A stretch of 64,000 nucleotides of DNA from Ephemerocybe angulata (Eukaryota; Basidiomycota; Agaricomycetes; Agaricales; Psathyrellaceae): NCBI GenBank assembly GCA_013368325.1, contig JAACJK010000003.1, positions 682,001 to 746,000 of the forward strand, given 5' to 3'. Shown one piece after another: positions 22,476-32,506 of this stretch. A program made the translations under genes and the position numbers. The notes below the pieces were generated by a model that made no database searches, was not told the DNA's origin, and worked only from the letters and a program-made list of their open reading frames with translations. The number at the start of each line of letters is the position of its first letter. Positions within the stretch are counted from its first letter, which is position 1.

Positions 22476-22513
22476 TCAACGGTGATCAGGGGGAAGTGGG
22501 TCTAATCCTCGAG
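22451..22513 (+). promoter_or_regulatory. Putative -1 ribosomal frameshift site, pro to pol
   Basis: The heptamer A AAT TTT (22451-22457) is in protease phase. After a 5-nt spacer a stacked structure follows: CTCGAGGAT (22463-22471) pairs with ATCCTCGAG (22505-22513), and inside it CTGATCA (22472-22478) pairs with TGATCAG (22483-22489) around a 4-nt loop. Sixteen base pairs can stack. The pol frame opens only after a stop at 22436-22438 and has no nearby ATG. Confidence 0.78.
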
Positions 22514-25500
22514 AGAGATGACAGGACTGGCAAAATTAGCCTAACCCAAGTCGTGAGACCCACAGAGAGCGTATTCAGTCAAGAAGAGTTACAGAGAGCG
22601 TATCTACAGTCGTACTTCGAGGGAACTCCAGAAGGCGACGAAGATGACAGAAAAGGACGAGAGGTATTTCAAAACTACCTCTCGACCATAGAAAACCCAG
22701 ATAGTGAAAAGAGAGTACAGTTAGTCGTGGAGACGCAACCAGCGATGACCTCCCAAGAGCAGAAAGTGAAAGCCAAAGTCAAGGGAGTCTCGAAGGGCAC
22801 GAAATACAAGAAGGTGGCTGATAAAGTCAAACCGGTTATGGGGCACTTAGACGAGAGGTTTCGTATCATTAGGGACATTAAAGGTGACCCGCTCGCGAAC
22901 CTCCCTGAGCTACCGACTAGGCCTTCGGAGTTCAAACCCACTGGGCGCTACACCCAAGAGAGGAAGGAGGACATGGACAAGCTGCATAAAGGGGACTTCT
23001 TGTGGGACGAAGAAAGGAAACTACTACATAACTTCGTCTCGATACATGAAGAAGGATTCACTTGGGACGATTCAGAAAGGGGGAGCTTTAAACCAGAGTT
23101 CTTCCCGCCAGTAGAGATACCCACGACCCCTCACACCCCTTGGGCGCTTAGAAACATTCCTATTCCCCCAGGCTTGTATGATCGCGTGTGTGCCATGATC
23201 AAGAGCAAAATAGATGCCGGCGTGTACGAGCCTTCGAACTCATCGTACAGGTCGAGGTGGTTTTGCGTGTTGAAGAAAGATGGAGAGAGTCTGAGGATTG
23301 TACACAGCTTAGAGCCGCTGAACGCAGTTACAATCGCTCACTCGGGAGTGCCCCCAGCAACGGAAGAGTTGGCGAGTAAGTTCGCAGGAAGGTCGTGTGG
23401 AGGCTGTCTGGATTTATATGTAGGATACGACGAGAGGTTATTATCACCCTCCTCGCGAGATCTCACCACATTCCAAACACCCTTCGGCGCGATGAGACTG
23501 GTAACCCTACCCATGGGATGGACCGATTCCGTGCCCATCTTCCACGACGATGTCACCCATATCTTACAAGAAGAAATACCAGAAGTCACTTGGCCGTTTT
23601 TGGATGATGTGCCCGTAGGCGGACCTCGTACTAGATACGAGAAAGCCGACGGTACGTACGAGACTATACCCGAGAACCCTGGTATCCGAAGATTTGTATG
23701 GGAACATTTCCAGAATCTCAACCGCGTAGTGGAGAGAATGAAGTACAGTGGCGGCACATTCTCAGGAAAGAAGTCCGTACTGTGCGCAGACGAGTTTGTG
23801 GTGGTTGGCCATTTATGTACCTATGAAGGTCGAAAACCACTGCCAGAGAGAGTAGGTGTCATCGAGAGGTGGGGACCTTGTCAGTCTGTCAGCGATGTCC
23901 GCGCCTTCTTAGGAACAGTGGGGACGATGAGAATATTCATCCGTGACTATGCTAAACGCGCAGACGCGATCCAGAAGCTGACAAGGATTGACCAACCCTT
24001 CGAGTGGGGAGAAGCTCAGGACGCCGCGATGCGAGACTTAAAGGATGCAGTCCGAGACGCACCATGCCTAAGGTCCCTGGACTACGATGTTAACACCGAG
24101 ATCAAGCTCTCAGTCGACACGTCCTACAAAGCGATCGGCTGGTACATAAGTCAACAAGACAATGCAGACCTTAAGAAGTGGTGGTACGCGCGTTTTGGCT
24201 CGACTACCATGACTCCGCGCGAGGCTCGCTACTCCCAACCAAAACGAGAGTTATTCGGATTAATGAGAGCATTGCAGGAGAACAAATACTGGCTCATTGG
24301 CTGCAGGCGTCTAGTGGTAGAAACCGATGCTCAATACATTAAAGGAATGCTCAACAATCCGGAAATGGGTCCTAACGCTACCATTAACCGATGGATTGAG
24401 AACATTCTAATGTATCACTTCGAGCTACGGCACGTAGCAGGCAAGACCTTTGCCGCGGATGGACTTTCCAGGCGTGATCGCATGCCAGAGGATCCGCCGC
24501 ACCAGCCCTACGACCACCAAGGGGAATCGGGCGACGGACTGAGAGGATACTCGAAACCTAACCCAGAGGATCCGGAGCCGCTCGACTTCGAGGACTTCAA
24601 ACATGAGATTGACACGCGAGGAGGATATCTCCTCAACGTCACGATCCCTGAAGCCGATTTTGACGATGACAGAGTTCTGACTGGTGTCTCGCGACATGTC
24701 CGAACGGCGACGCGAGCACAGTTGGTCAACGTCGAGATGTTGCCAGATGCAGAGTTGAAAATGGATGAAGAAGAGATAGAGGCGTACGATGACGCGAGAC
24801 GATCCCAACAAGCGCGGGACACAGACGAGCGCCTACCCAAAATAGCTAAGTGGCTAAAGGGACCGCTACAAGCGCCCGAGGGATTAAAGCCGGCAGATGT
24901 GGGTAAGTGGGTCCGAGAGTGCAGCCATTACTTCGAAAAGGAAGGAAAGCTATATCGAAGACAAACTGGGCACCCACAGCTAGTTGTGCCTAAGGAGAAT
25001 CGCATGTACATGATGAGGGCCGCGCACGACGCACTTGGACACCGAGGCGCGTGGGCCACCACTCAGGTTCTACTGAAGCGCTTCTGGTGGCCTGAACTCG
25101 AAGGAGATGTGAACTGGTATGTAAAGACTTGTCACGTTTGCCAGCTGAGGACAAAGCTACTGTTGAAGATCCCACCACAAGTCACGGATACTCCGTCGAT
25201 CTTCCAAGTGTTGCACGCGGATGTGTTGCAAATGACTCCCGCGAGCAACGGCTGCAAGTACATTGTGCATGGTCGGTGTGCGCTGTCTTCTTGGATGGAG
25301 GGCAAGCCCTTGAAAGAAGAAACAGGCGCACAGATCGGCGCGTGGTTATTGGAGATCATCACGAGATGGGGATGCATGAGGGAGATTGTTACGGACAATG
25401 GAGGCGCGTTCGTGAAGGCTACGAAATGGCTTGAGGATAAGTATGGCATTAAGGGAATTAAGATCTCGCCGTACAACTCTAAGGCCAATGGTCGGATCGA

Positions 25501-26221
25501 GCGTCCCCACTACGACGTCCGCGACATGCTGTTCAAAGCAACCAATGGTGTCGCGAAACAATGGTACTGGTACTTCCAACACATTATGTGGGCGGACCGC
25601 GTAACGGTACGACGTCGATTCGGAGTCTCTCCGTTCTTCATGGTCACCGGCGCGGAACCAGTTCTGCCATTAGACATCCAGGAAGCAACTTGGCTAGTCG
25701 AGCCTCCAAGCGGTCCTATGACCACAGAGGAGCTTCTGGCGCAGCGCGCGAAAGGTTTAGCTAAGCATAGGGACTTAGTCGAGAACATGAGGAGTCGAGT
25801 TGATAAGGAGAAAAGAGAACGCGTCGTGAAGTACGAAAAGGAGTATGCACGGACAATCCGAGACTTCAAATTCAAACGCGGGGACTTAGTATTAATGCGC
25901 AATACGAGTATTGAGAAAAGCCTCGACAAGAAAATGAAGCCACGGTATTTAGGCCCTTTGGTGGTGATTGCACGTAATAAGGGAGGAGCGTACATTCTCG
26001 CAGAAATGGATGGTGCCGTCTTGCAGAGCGCCGTGGGTGCCTTCAGAGTCATCCCATATCACGCGAGAAAACGCATTCCTCTCCCTGCGTCAATCCATGA
26101 CTTCATCGACATAGAGCCGTCCACGCTGGAAGAGATGGAAGAAGAGTCGGAAACAGGGTACATTGAGGACTTAGCATTTAAAGGAATGCCGAGAGGTGAC
26201 CCCGAGGAAGACGACTATTAG
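22457..26221 (+). CDS. pol: Pol: reverse transcriptase, RNase H and integrase of the Ty3/gypsy element
   Basis: About 1,254 codons with no stop. Domains in order: RT with CLDLYVGYDE and the catalytic box FLDD (23597-23608) in place of the usual YxDD; RNase H with LSVDTSYKAIGWY and VVETDAQYIKG; an HHCC zinc finger (H...GHRG, CHVC); and the integrase core with D at 25220 (HADV), D at 25394 (TDNGG) and E at 25499 (GRIERPH). A GPY/F-like C-terminal segment (RYLGPLVVI) follows. I see no chromodomain. Pol copies the RNA into DNA and inserts it. The first plausible ATG is well inside the frame, so synthesis should depend on two -1 shifts. The frame is undamaged. Confidence 0.93.
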   Translation, partial: SSLEDLINGDQGEVGLILERDDRTGKISLTQVVRPTESVFSQEELQRAYLQSYFEGTPEGDEDDRKGREVFQNYLSTIENPDSEKRVQLVVETQPAMTSQEQKVKAKVKGVSKGTKYKKVADKVKPVMGHLDERFRIIRDIKGDPLANLPELPTRPSEFKPTGRYTQERKEDMDKLHKGDFLWDEERKLLHNFVSIHEEGFTWDDSERGSFKPEFFPPVEIPTTPHTPWALRNIPIPPGLYDRVCAMIKSKIDAGVYEPSNSSYRSRWFCVLKKDGESLRIVHSLEPLNAVTIAHSGVPPATEELASKFAGRSCGGCLDLYVGYDERLLSPSSRDLTTFQTPFGAMRLVTLPMGWTDSVPIFHDDVTHILQEEIPEVTWPFLDDVPVGGPRTRYEKADGTYETIPENPGIRRFVWEHFQNLNRVVERMKYSGGTFSGKKSVLCADEFVVVGHLCTYEGRKPLPERVGVIERWGPCQSVSDVRAFLGTVGTMRIFIRDYAKRADAIQKLTRIDQPFEWGEAQDAAMRDLKDAVRDAPCLRSLDYDVNTEIKLSVDTSYKAIGWYISQQDNADLKKWWYARFGSTTMTPREARYSQPKRELFGLMRALQENKYWLIGCRRLVVETDAQYIKGMLNNPEMGPNATINRWIENILMYHFELRHVAGKTFAADGLSRRDRMPEDPPHQPYDHQGESGDGLRGYSKPNPEDPEPLDFEDFKHEIDTRGGYLLNVTIPEADFDDDRVLTGVSRHVRTATRAQLVNVEMLPDAELKMDEEEIEAYDDARRSQQARDTDERLPKIAKWLKGPLQAPEGLKPADVGKWVRECSHYFEKEGKLYRRQTGHPQLVVPKENRMYMMRAAHDALGHRGAWATTQVLLKRFWWPELEGDVNWYVKTCHVCQLRTKLLLKIPPQVTDTPSIFQVLHADVLQMTPASNGCKYIVHGRCALSSWMEGKPLKEETGAQIGAWLLEIITRWGCMREIVTDNGGAFVKATKWLEDKYGIKGIKISPYNSKANGRIERPHYDVRDMLFKATNGVAKQWYWYFQHIMWADRVTVRRRFGVSPFFMVTGAEPVLPLDIQEATWLVEPPSGPMTTEELLAQRAKGLAKHRDLVENMRSRVDKEKRERVVKYEKEYARTIRDFKFKRGDLVLMRNTSIEKSLDKKMKPRYLGPLVVIARNKGGAYILAEMDGAVLQSAVGAFRVIPYHARKRIPLPASIHDFIDIEPSTLEEMEEESETGYIEDLAFKGMPRGDPEEDDY

Positions 26222-26261
26222 GTCGAGAGGTTCGCAGGGTCATCGAGGACGATGATTTTTT

Positions 26262-26274
26262 AGTTGGGGGGAGA
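26262..26274 (+). repeat. Internal copy of the polypurine tract
   Basis: AGTTGGGGGGAGA here, 40 bp after the pol stop, is identical to 31103-31115, which directly precedes the 3' LTR. It marks the left border of the antisense cassette. Confidence 0.75.
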
Positions 26275-26466
26275 GAGAGGGTACTACCCGAACTCAATAC
26301 TTAACATAAAGATTATCTTACTCCGAAATTTTGCGATTTTAGAGAAAGGTCCAAACGAGAATCATATTGACATCGAAAGCGGAAAACTAGAGAGCAAAAA
26401 CCGTTCGAAGGGACTACGCGATTAGACTAAAGCTGGTTCAGCGGATCCAAGACTACTAAAGCGAAC

Positions 26467-27977
26467 CTAAGTAGAGGTAGAAGGAGCAGAAGAAGAAGCA
26501 GCCGAGTTGTCGTTGAGAGAAAGAAGAGAAGCCTTCAAAGTGGTGTACTCCTCGTTGAGGATCTGCCAGAAACCAGTGTAGATCTGAAGCTTGTGAATAA
26601 CCTGCAACATGACGCCGCGGGTCTCGCCAATAATAACACGGAGGTTCTCCTCGTTCTGAGTCTGGTTGGCGAAGTCGCGAACCAACTTGAGCGAGTTGGA
26701 GACCACTCCCTGAACATACTGGTTAGAGATCGCGCGATCATCGACTACAAGAGAGAGTAAGCCCGAGGACATAAGGAAATCGAAGGGAGAAGGCGCACTG
26801 TACTCGACGAGGTTACCGTCAGGGAAAAGACGGTTCCCAGAGCCTCGAGAACCAGAAGCCTGAGCCTCGCGATGAGCCTCTCCCTGGCGAGACCTCTTGT
26901 TGTTAACTTGCTGGGCCTTCATAAACATAGGAGAACCGGTGTCCATGTTAGGAACCTGAGAGTGGTCCAACATGCGGACTCCGCCGGACGCGTTGGTGCT
27001 ACCACCACGAGTGGGACGAGTACGAGAGCCCTAGGAACGAAGTCAGAAGAAGAAAGTGGGAAGAAAGAAAGATGCGTACCCCAGCAGCACCGCCGCGAGC
27101 AGAACGGCCGCGACGAGCATTGTTGGCAGAGGCATCGGCCATGACCACATCCTGAGGTTCCAAGAAGGTGATCTCCTAGAGGACGCGAGAGTAAGCGACG
27201 GGCTACAGGAGAGAAACATAGGATACGTACCTCAATGTCCTCAGGGGCAGGAGCACTAGCCTTAGCTTTACCCTTGGAGGGAGCACTCTCCTCAGCCGGA
27301 GTAACAGACTCAGCGACAGGGAACAAGACGCCTAGGGAGAGGATGAATCAGAAAAGAGAAGATAAGACGATGAAGGAGAGTACGCACGAGCCAAGGAAGA
27401 CGCGGTAGACTTCGCGGCACGAACAGTGGCATCGCCATCGGCCGCGGTAGCCGCAGAAGCAGCGGTAGGCATCGGGGTATCCTGACGCGGACCGTAACTT
27501 TCGCGGCACTCGCCCAGGTACTTGAGAACCAGCTCGAGCTTCTCGTTATCCGGAGGTGTGACCTCGCGAGAAGAGAACGCAGCCTGGTGAGCAGTCAACG
27601 CGGCATGGAGCTTCCCAACGATGCGACGGTGACGAGAGTTGTGCTTAAGAACGGCTTCGACCGCAGGTGGCTCCTATGAGAAGGGTCAGTCGCGGGGTAA
27701 GGAGATCTGTAAGAACCGAACGTACAACGAGGTCAAACAAGCCCTCTTGGGCACGACTAACCGCGTTGGCGGCACGAGGGTTCAAGGTCTTGGAACCAGG
27801 AAGGATGTGCTTGAGGCAATCGTTGCGAACTTGGGTGAGGGACGTAATGCTGGTCCCTAAGAGGTGGTCTTCAAGGTCATTCGCACCTTCATTGAAAGTG
27901 CGAAGGATAGACCTGGGAGACGCCGGAGCAGCAGCCTCAGGAGGAGGAGAAGGAGAAGGAGAAGGAACGACAGGCAT
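26467..27977 (-). CDS. Antisense cassette gene A, unknown function, 432 aa, five exons
   Basis: Exons 27977-27726, 27673-27388, 27331-27231, 27175-27080 and 27030-26467. The four introns (49-56 nt) all run GT-AG, three of the donors being GTACGY, and every phase closes. The protein starts with a Pro/Ser/Ala-rich stretch. Next come a helical region (HNSRHRRIVGKLHAALTAHQ), an Ala/Pro-rich linker with basic patches (ARRGRSARGGAAG), and a C-terminal helical block (RAISNQYVQGVVSNSLKLVRDF onward). No family is recognised. It lies wholly inside the retrotransposon, opposite to gag-pol. A TATAAATA lies 55 bp upstream of its ATG, so it likely has its own promoter. Introns on this strand would not be removed from the sense genomic RNA, which explains how they persist. 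Confidence 0.75.
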
Positions 27978-28031
27978 TGAGAAAGAGAAGGTCGAGTAAA
28001 TCGATGCTGAAAAGGAGAGAAAGCACCCCAG

Positions 28032-28039
28032 TATTTATA
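28032..28039 (-). promoter_or_regulatory. TATA box of antisense gene A
   Basis: TATAAATA on the minus strand, 55 bp before the ATG at 27977. It indicates that the antisense gene has an internal promoter and does not depend on the LTR. Confidence 0.55.
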
Positions 28040-28641
28040 CTCGAGAGAGGATTAGTACCGAGACAGGGGCTCAAGTGGTACTTGGGACTCGGGTCGCGAA
28101 GTCCGGTGCCCAGAAGTGGCGACATACGAGGTAGCGCACGGCACGAGCAGAACGGAATACGCGGCGAGAGGAGATCGCATGGACGCGAAACCGAGAAGAG
28201 GTGCCCGCGCGAACCAGTATGGACGAGGAACACGAATGCACCCGCGCGCCATCAAATCAGGGGGCGCTTAACGGATAAACCGAGATCTCGAGGAGCGTAG
28301 CCACAGCAAACGTGTATCGCGAGAACGGGAGTCGTCAAGGGCTAAATCCTGACGATCTCTCGCGATAATGGCGAGAGGTCGATCCGAGAGGTGGAGAAAT
28401 CTTACCTCGAGAGGTGGAACCTCAGCCTTTCACACGGGCGCTTAAAACGCATGGGTCCGATCAACGAGCCGTGACAGTCCAGATACGAGCACGATGCATT
28501 GGAAGGGCGGTAAATACGGTACATTACGAGTCCAGAGTGATAGGGGTGTGGGTAAGAAGTATGTAGGAGGCCTAAGAGTCAGTGTCTGTGTGATAGAGAT
28601 ACAAAGGAGCCAGAAGTCCAAGAAGAGTGAAAGGGAACAAC

Positions 28642-30691
28642 CTACGCAGCGGGGGGAGCGTCCTGCGCATCCACCGCCGCCTCGCCTTCTTCCTCCTCGT
28701 CGATGGGAACGCCCCCGTCACGAACCTCGCCTCCCTGCTCCTGTTCGACCGAGAGGTCGTCCTCGACCTGCGAAGACGAACCTGACGAAGGGAGAACCGC
28801 GATTTGAGGAGCGGCGGACGACGACGACGAAGGAAGTGGACCGAGAGCAGGACTGATGAAGTTGGAAGGGTTGACAACGGGGAAGGCGATGGTGCCCTCG
28901 CTGGTGCCTCGGTCCTGAGCGGCGGCATACCAAGCCGGGGGAGCGATGCTATTGATGAGCTCGTCGGAACCACAGTCGCGAGTGCTGTTCAAGATGTTCG
29001 CCAGGAACGATTGAACAGCATCGACCTTGAGGGCCTGGAACTCGCAGGTCTTGCGCATTTCCTCGTACAGCGCGTGGTCGGCGACGAGCATCTGGTAGAC
29101 GCGATTGGTATCTAGAGGCCAAGAGATATGAGTAACCACCAAGCCAAGAGAAGGAACGGGTTGGACGTACGGTTGACACTCGGCGCCTGACTCGTAAGGA
29201 ACTCCATCTCGCGGACTTGAGCCAACGTGACGCGGGGAGGGCGCGACGAGGGCGCCCACGAGCACGACTGGCTCGAAGTCTTACAGGCCGAGCACTTCCC
29301 GTTGGGGTCTTTCGGGTCCACGACGCACTCTTGAAGTGCACCTCGAGCGAGGCAGCGACCACAAGGAAGAGGTGGCTAGGGTCCGGCGCGTGAGTAAGAA
29401 AGAGATAAAGCAAGGAAGAGAAACGAACCCTGGGAGCAGGCGTGGTGACGCGCTTGAGGAGCTTGACGTCGGCGCGAGACGAGAGGAGTTCGGAGGGCGG
29501 CAACAGGTGTTGAAGGACTTCGGCCATGGCGATCTGATGCGCTTGAAAGGCGGCGGCCTGCCTCGCAGCAGTAAGTTGCCTGCGGCTTTGCGCCTCGTCG
29601 ACCTCACCCTCGCCGTCGCCCCCAGCATCCTCAGCATCGCCCCCAGCGTCTCCAACGAAGTCCCCGGTAATGCTGGAAGAGCCGCTAGACGAAGCGGCAT
29701 CGTCGGACTGTTCGGGATCATAGGAGTCGACGTCGATCGCAGTCCTAGCGTTCCTAGGAATGTGCGGGCGAAGTTGATGGGCAGTGTACGGAGAGGGCGG
29801 AGGCTGCGTGGCACGGCCCTTGCCTTTTGAAGACGAAGTTTTGGCAGACGAGGAGGGACCAGCACCGCGGGATGACGAAGTCGGCTCGACTTTGATCTTC
29901 TTGAGGGGAGGCGGCTGCACGCCCAAGAACTGTTCAGATAAGTGGACCGAGAAGGACGGAGAGAACGCGACGTACCCCAGTGTCACCAGAAGACTTGCGC
30001 TTGGATGGAACCTCGGCGGGACGAGCGGAACTAAGGCCAGCCCCTTGATGGCGCCGACCGACGTCCTTGGTCTCACCGAGCGAAATAGGCGCCGGTTGCG
30101 TCGCAATCCGCTCTCGGGTGCCTGGAGCTTTCGGACGCGAAGTGGAAGGTTTGGAACTGGAGATGTGCGCGTTGACGCTGGAGAAGAATGTGAGTACACC
30201 GCCAAAACGAGCATCTAGGCTACACACCGGGCAAGGGGCGCGGACACCGTGCCTTGAGCTTTCCGAGAGGAACCCGAGGAAGGGGCCTTGGAAGAAGGAG
30301 GTGTAGCGGGAGTAGGCCAGTCGGAGGGCGGAGGATTTGGTGGAAAGAGGGGCGCGGCCCACTGAGCTTTGGGATTGAGCGCCGACGAAAGGGAGCGTTT
30401 GGTTTTCTTATCAGAAGTGGCCTGGCCGAGGTAGTACGCTATGTAGCTGCGAAAAGCGGGGAAGTTGGGATGCTGAGTTAGCAGAGGGTTGGTATGGATG
30501 AGTTGCTGTGGATCGAGAAAGAAAAGAACTCTTAGCGTCGATCGTAGAGCAGACGAGAGTCGGCTTACCACTACGCGGATCCACTGATCGTAGAAGGCGT
30601 TTAGCTTTTGAAGACTCCAGTCCGGGGACGCCGTCGCCGCCTGAAGCGCAGCCACCATCTCGGCGGCCATACCAAGGGAAGGATCGGCCAT
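28642..30691 (-). CDS. Antisense cassette gene B, six-cysteine (Zn2Cys6-like) protein, 592 aa, six exons
   Basis: Exons 30691-30569, 30505-30228, 30177-29976, 29929-29429, 29375-29171 and 29111-28642; five GT-AG introns of 46-63 nt, all phases closing. The N-terminus is helical (LQKLNAFYDQWIRVV, then HPNFPAFRSYIAYYLGQ). A Ser/Pro/Lys-rich middle with basic patches and an acidic Gly/Asp run follows. A cysteine cluster then reads C373-x2-C376-x8-C385-x10-C396-x2-C399-x6-C406, close to the fungal Zn2Cys6 pattern (x6 expected in the second gap). The acidic tail ends EEEEGEAAVDAQDAPPAA. The cluster suggests a DNA- or RNA-binding role, possibly regulating the element, but this is inference. An in-frame ATG at 30871 is an alternative start; 30691 is preferred because the upstream part looks non-coding. 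Confidence 0.75.
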
Positions 30692-31102
30692 CGGTGTAGA
30701 AAGAGAAGAGAGGAGAGAGTACGAAGAGAGGCGAAGCGCGAGTGAGAAAGTCCCCAAGAAGACCGGGCTATATGTGAAGACAAATGTGACATTTGTGACA
30801 TGAGCCCGGGAATGGATAACGCAGAAGAATCCTGGGAGAACATTCAGAGCGCGCTTCGAATGACATGACATGTCGAGAACTACGCGAGAAGGATGTGACG
30901 CGGGCTAAACCTGCAAGCACCGGGAAAAACTTAGAATCAATAGAGTCGAGGGTACAGGGTTGTTAAGACGTCTCGGGATCAGAATGAACCGGGGACCTCG
31001 CGGCAAAGGACTGAGGCGAGGCAGACAGGTCGGTGAACTCGCGAGAGGACAAGAACGAAGTTGGGTAGCGGTATCAAAAGGACTGAGGACAGTCTAGATT
31101 TC

Positions 31103-31115
31103 AGTTGGGGGGAGA
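31103..31115 (+). other. Polypurine tract before the 3' LTR
   Basis: AGTTGGGGGGAGA abuts the TG of the 3' LTR, the place where plus-strand DNA synthesis starts. It is identical to 26262-26274. Confidence 0.85.
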
Positions 31116-32502
31116 TGATGCGCCTTCAGCGCGTCTACCCACTAAAAATCGCGATTTACCTTAATAAATACGCGATTCCCACTGCATATCATCTATCAAA
31201 AGACCTGCACCAATGTAAAGGGGAACAAGAGTCAGAGCCGAGCCCAGAGCTGCTGACTTAGCCTCTCTGACCTACGCGCGGGACTACGAGAAGTGACGAG
31301 TAGCCTCAAGCAGGTAAGACCTACCTTCGCGAGACACTTGCTACTTTAAGGAGACACGCGCGGGACAACTATGGGATCGACTTGGCAAGTAACGGACATA
31401 GGCAGAGTAGTGCATATCAATGGGAAGCCCCCTACCCATCCCTTCGTATCTCGCGAGAACACTCTCGCCACACCCAGAGTCGAGAGATCACCGTGACATC
31501 AGTAGTCGAGAGGGATTGCACCCGAGCCCCTGATAAGCGCCGGAGTATAGCTCCCGCGCGACTTGATCTTCACGAGAGGTGGCACGTCGAGAGGTCGATC
31601 ACACCTCGAGATGTTCGCAATCAAACCACGTCTCGGGAAAGTTCTGGGATCGCCATCGGCTGAGGGGAGAACTCGGTACAGGCACCCGCGTGTAACACAG
31701 GGGAAGCGGAACCGGCACAACTTAAGCGCCCCACGATTCCCTTGCCCGGGTATCGGATGGATCATCCGCGGCTCCACTCTATCAGAGGGAAACCACAATC
31801 AGAGATAAGAATAGGTCGGCCCACACGAGACGAGTGGCGCGGCGTGTACGAAGAAGTCGGTTGGTGGCAACGGCACAGTCTTGGGTATTTACCCGGGCGC
31901 TAATTGGCCTTGAGCTCAACCTCGAGAGGTCTTCCCTCCTATCTCTATGTTTCATTTGGACCGTTTTGGAATGTATCGCGATCGCATGTGTTTCTCATCT
32001 GTTTGTCTTGGAGCTTGTTTGTAAATATTCGGCATGTACTTAAGTCTCGCAAGTAGTTTAGAGAAAATCAGTTACCCCCCAGTTTTCATCTTTCAAGTCT
32101 CTAAGTCAAAGTCTAAAGTCTAGCCGTCGCGCTATCTGTCTGTCTGTCTGTCTGTCTGGTCGTCGTGCCAATTGTCTTTAAGTTTTCTGTTCCTTTTGCG
32201 AAGCTCTCGAGCCTAGTGAAAGCCCTCTCGTGGTAGCGACCTCGTCCTCCCGAGACCCCACCCTCTCATCGAGAACCTATATCACCCCGAAGCGCGGTCG
32301 AGTCTAGAACTCCCCTTCAAACTTGCTAGTTGCGAGTACCTTAGAGTCGACCTAGTCCTCTAGTCCAATACATTACTTTGCCCGCTCTACCTCGAGCGAG
32401 TTGCCCCTCAGCTACCCTAGTGTGGTTGTGTGTGTGTTGTGTGTTGTGTTTGTTGTTTTGGTTAGAGGCGTGTTTGGCTCTTAGCCCCGTAGCCGCACAT
32501 CA
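31116..32502 (+). repeat. 3' LTR, 1,387 bp
   Basis: Same length as, and apparently identical to, 17515-18901. It is followed by the CCGC target duplication at 32503-32506. Confidence 0.95.
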
Positions 32503-32506
32503 CCGC

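Larger units (their letters stand above)
17515..32502 (+). mobile_element. Ty3/gypsy LTR retrotransposon with an antisense gene cassette, full length
   Basis: 14,988 bp from TG of the 5' LTR to CA of the 3' LTR. Order: LTR, primer-binding site, gag, protease, RT-RNase H-integrase, polypurine tract copy, two antisense spliced genes, polypurine tract, LTR. RT before integrase places it in Ty3/gypsy. A 4-bp duplication CCGC borders it (17511-17514 and 32503-32506). Removing the element and one CCGC restores the helicase reading frame exactly. LTR identity points to very recent insertion. Confidence 0.95.

Noticed and set aside
27667..28300. Plus-strand frames over 100 codons opposite antisense gene A and its promoter
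   Set aside because: They arise from the GC-rich repetitive coding sequence on the other strand; no start context or domain.
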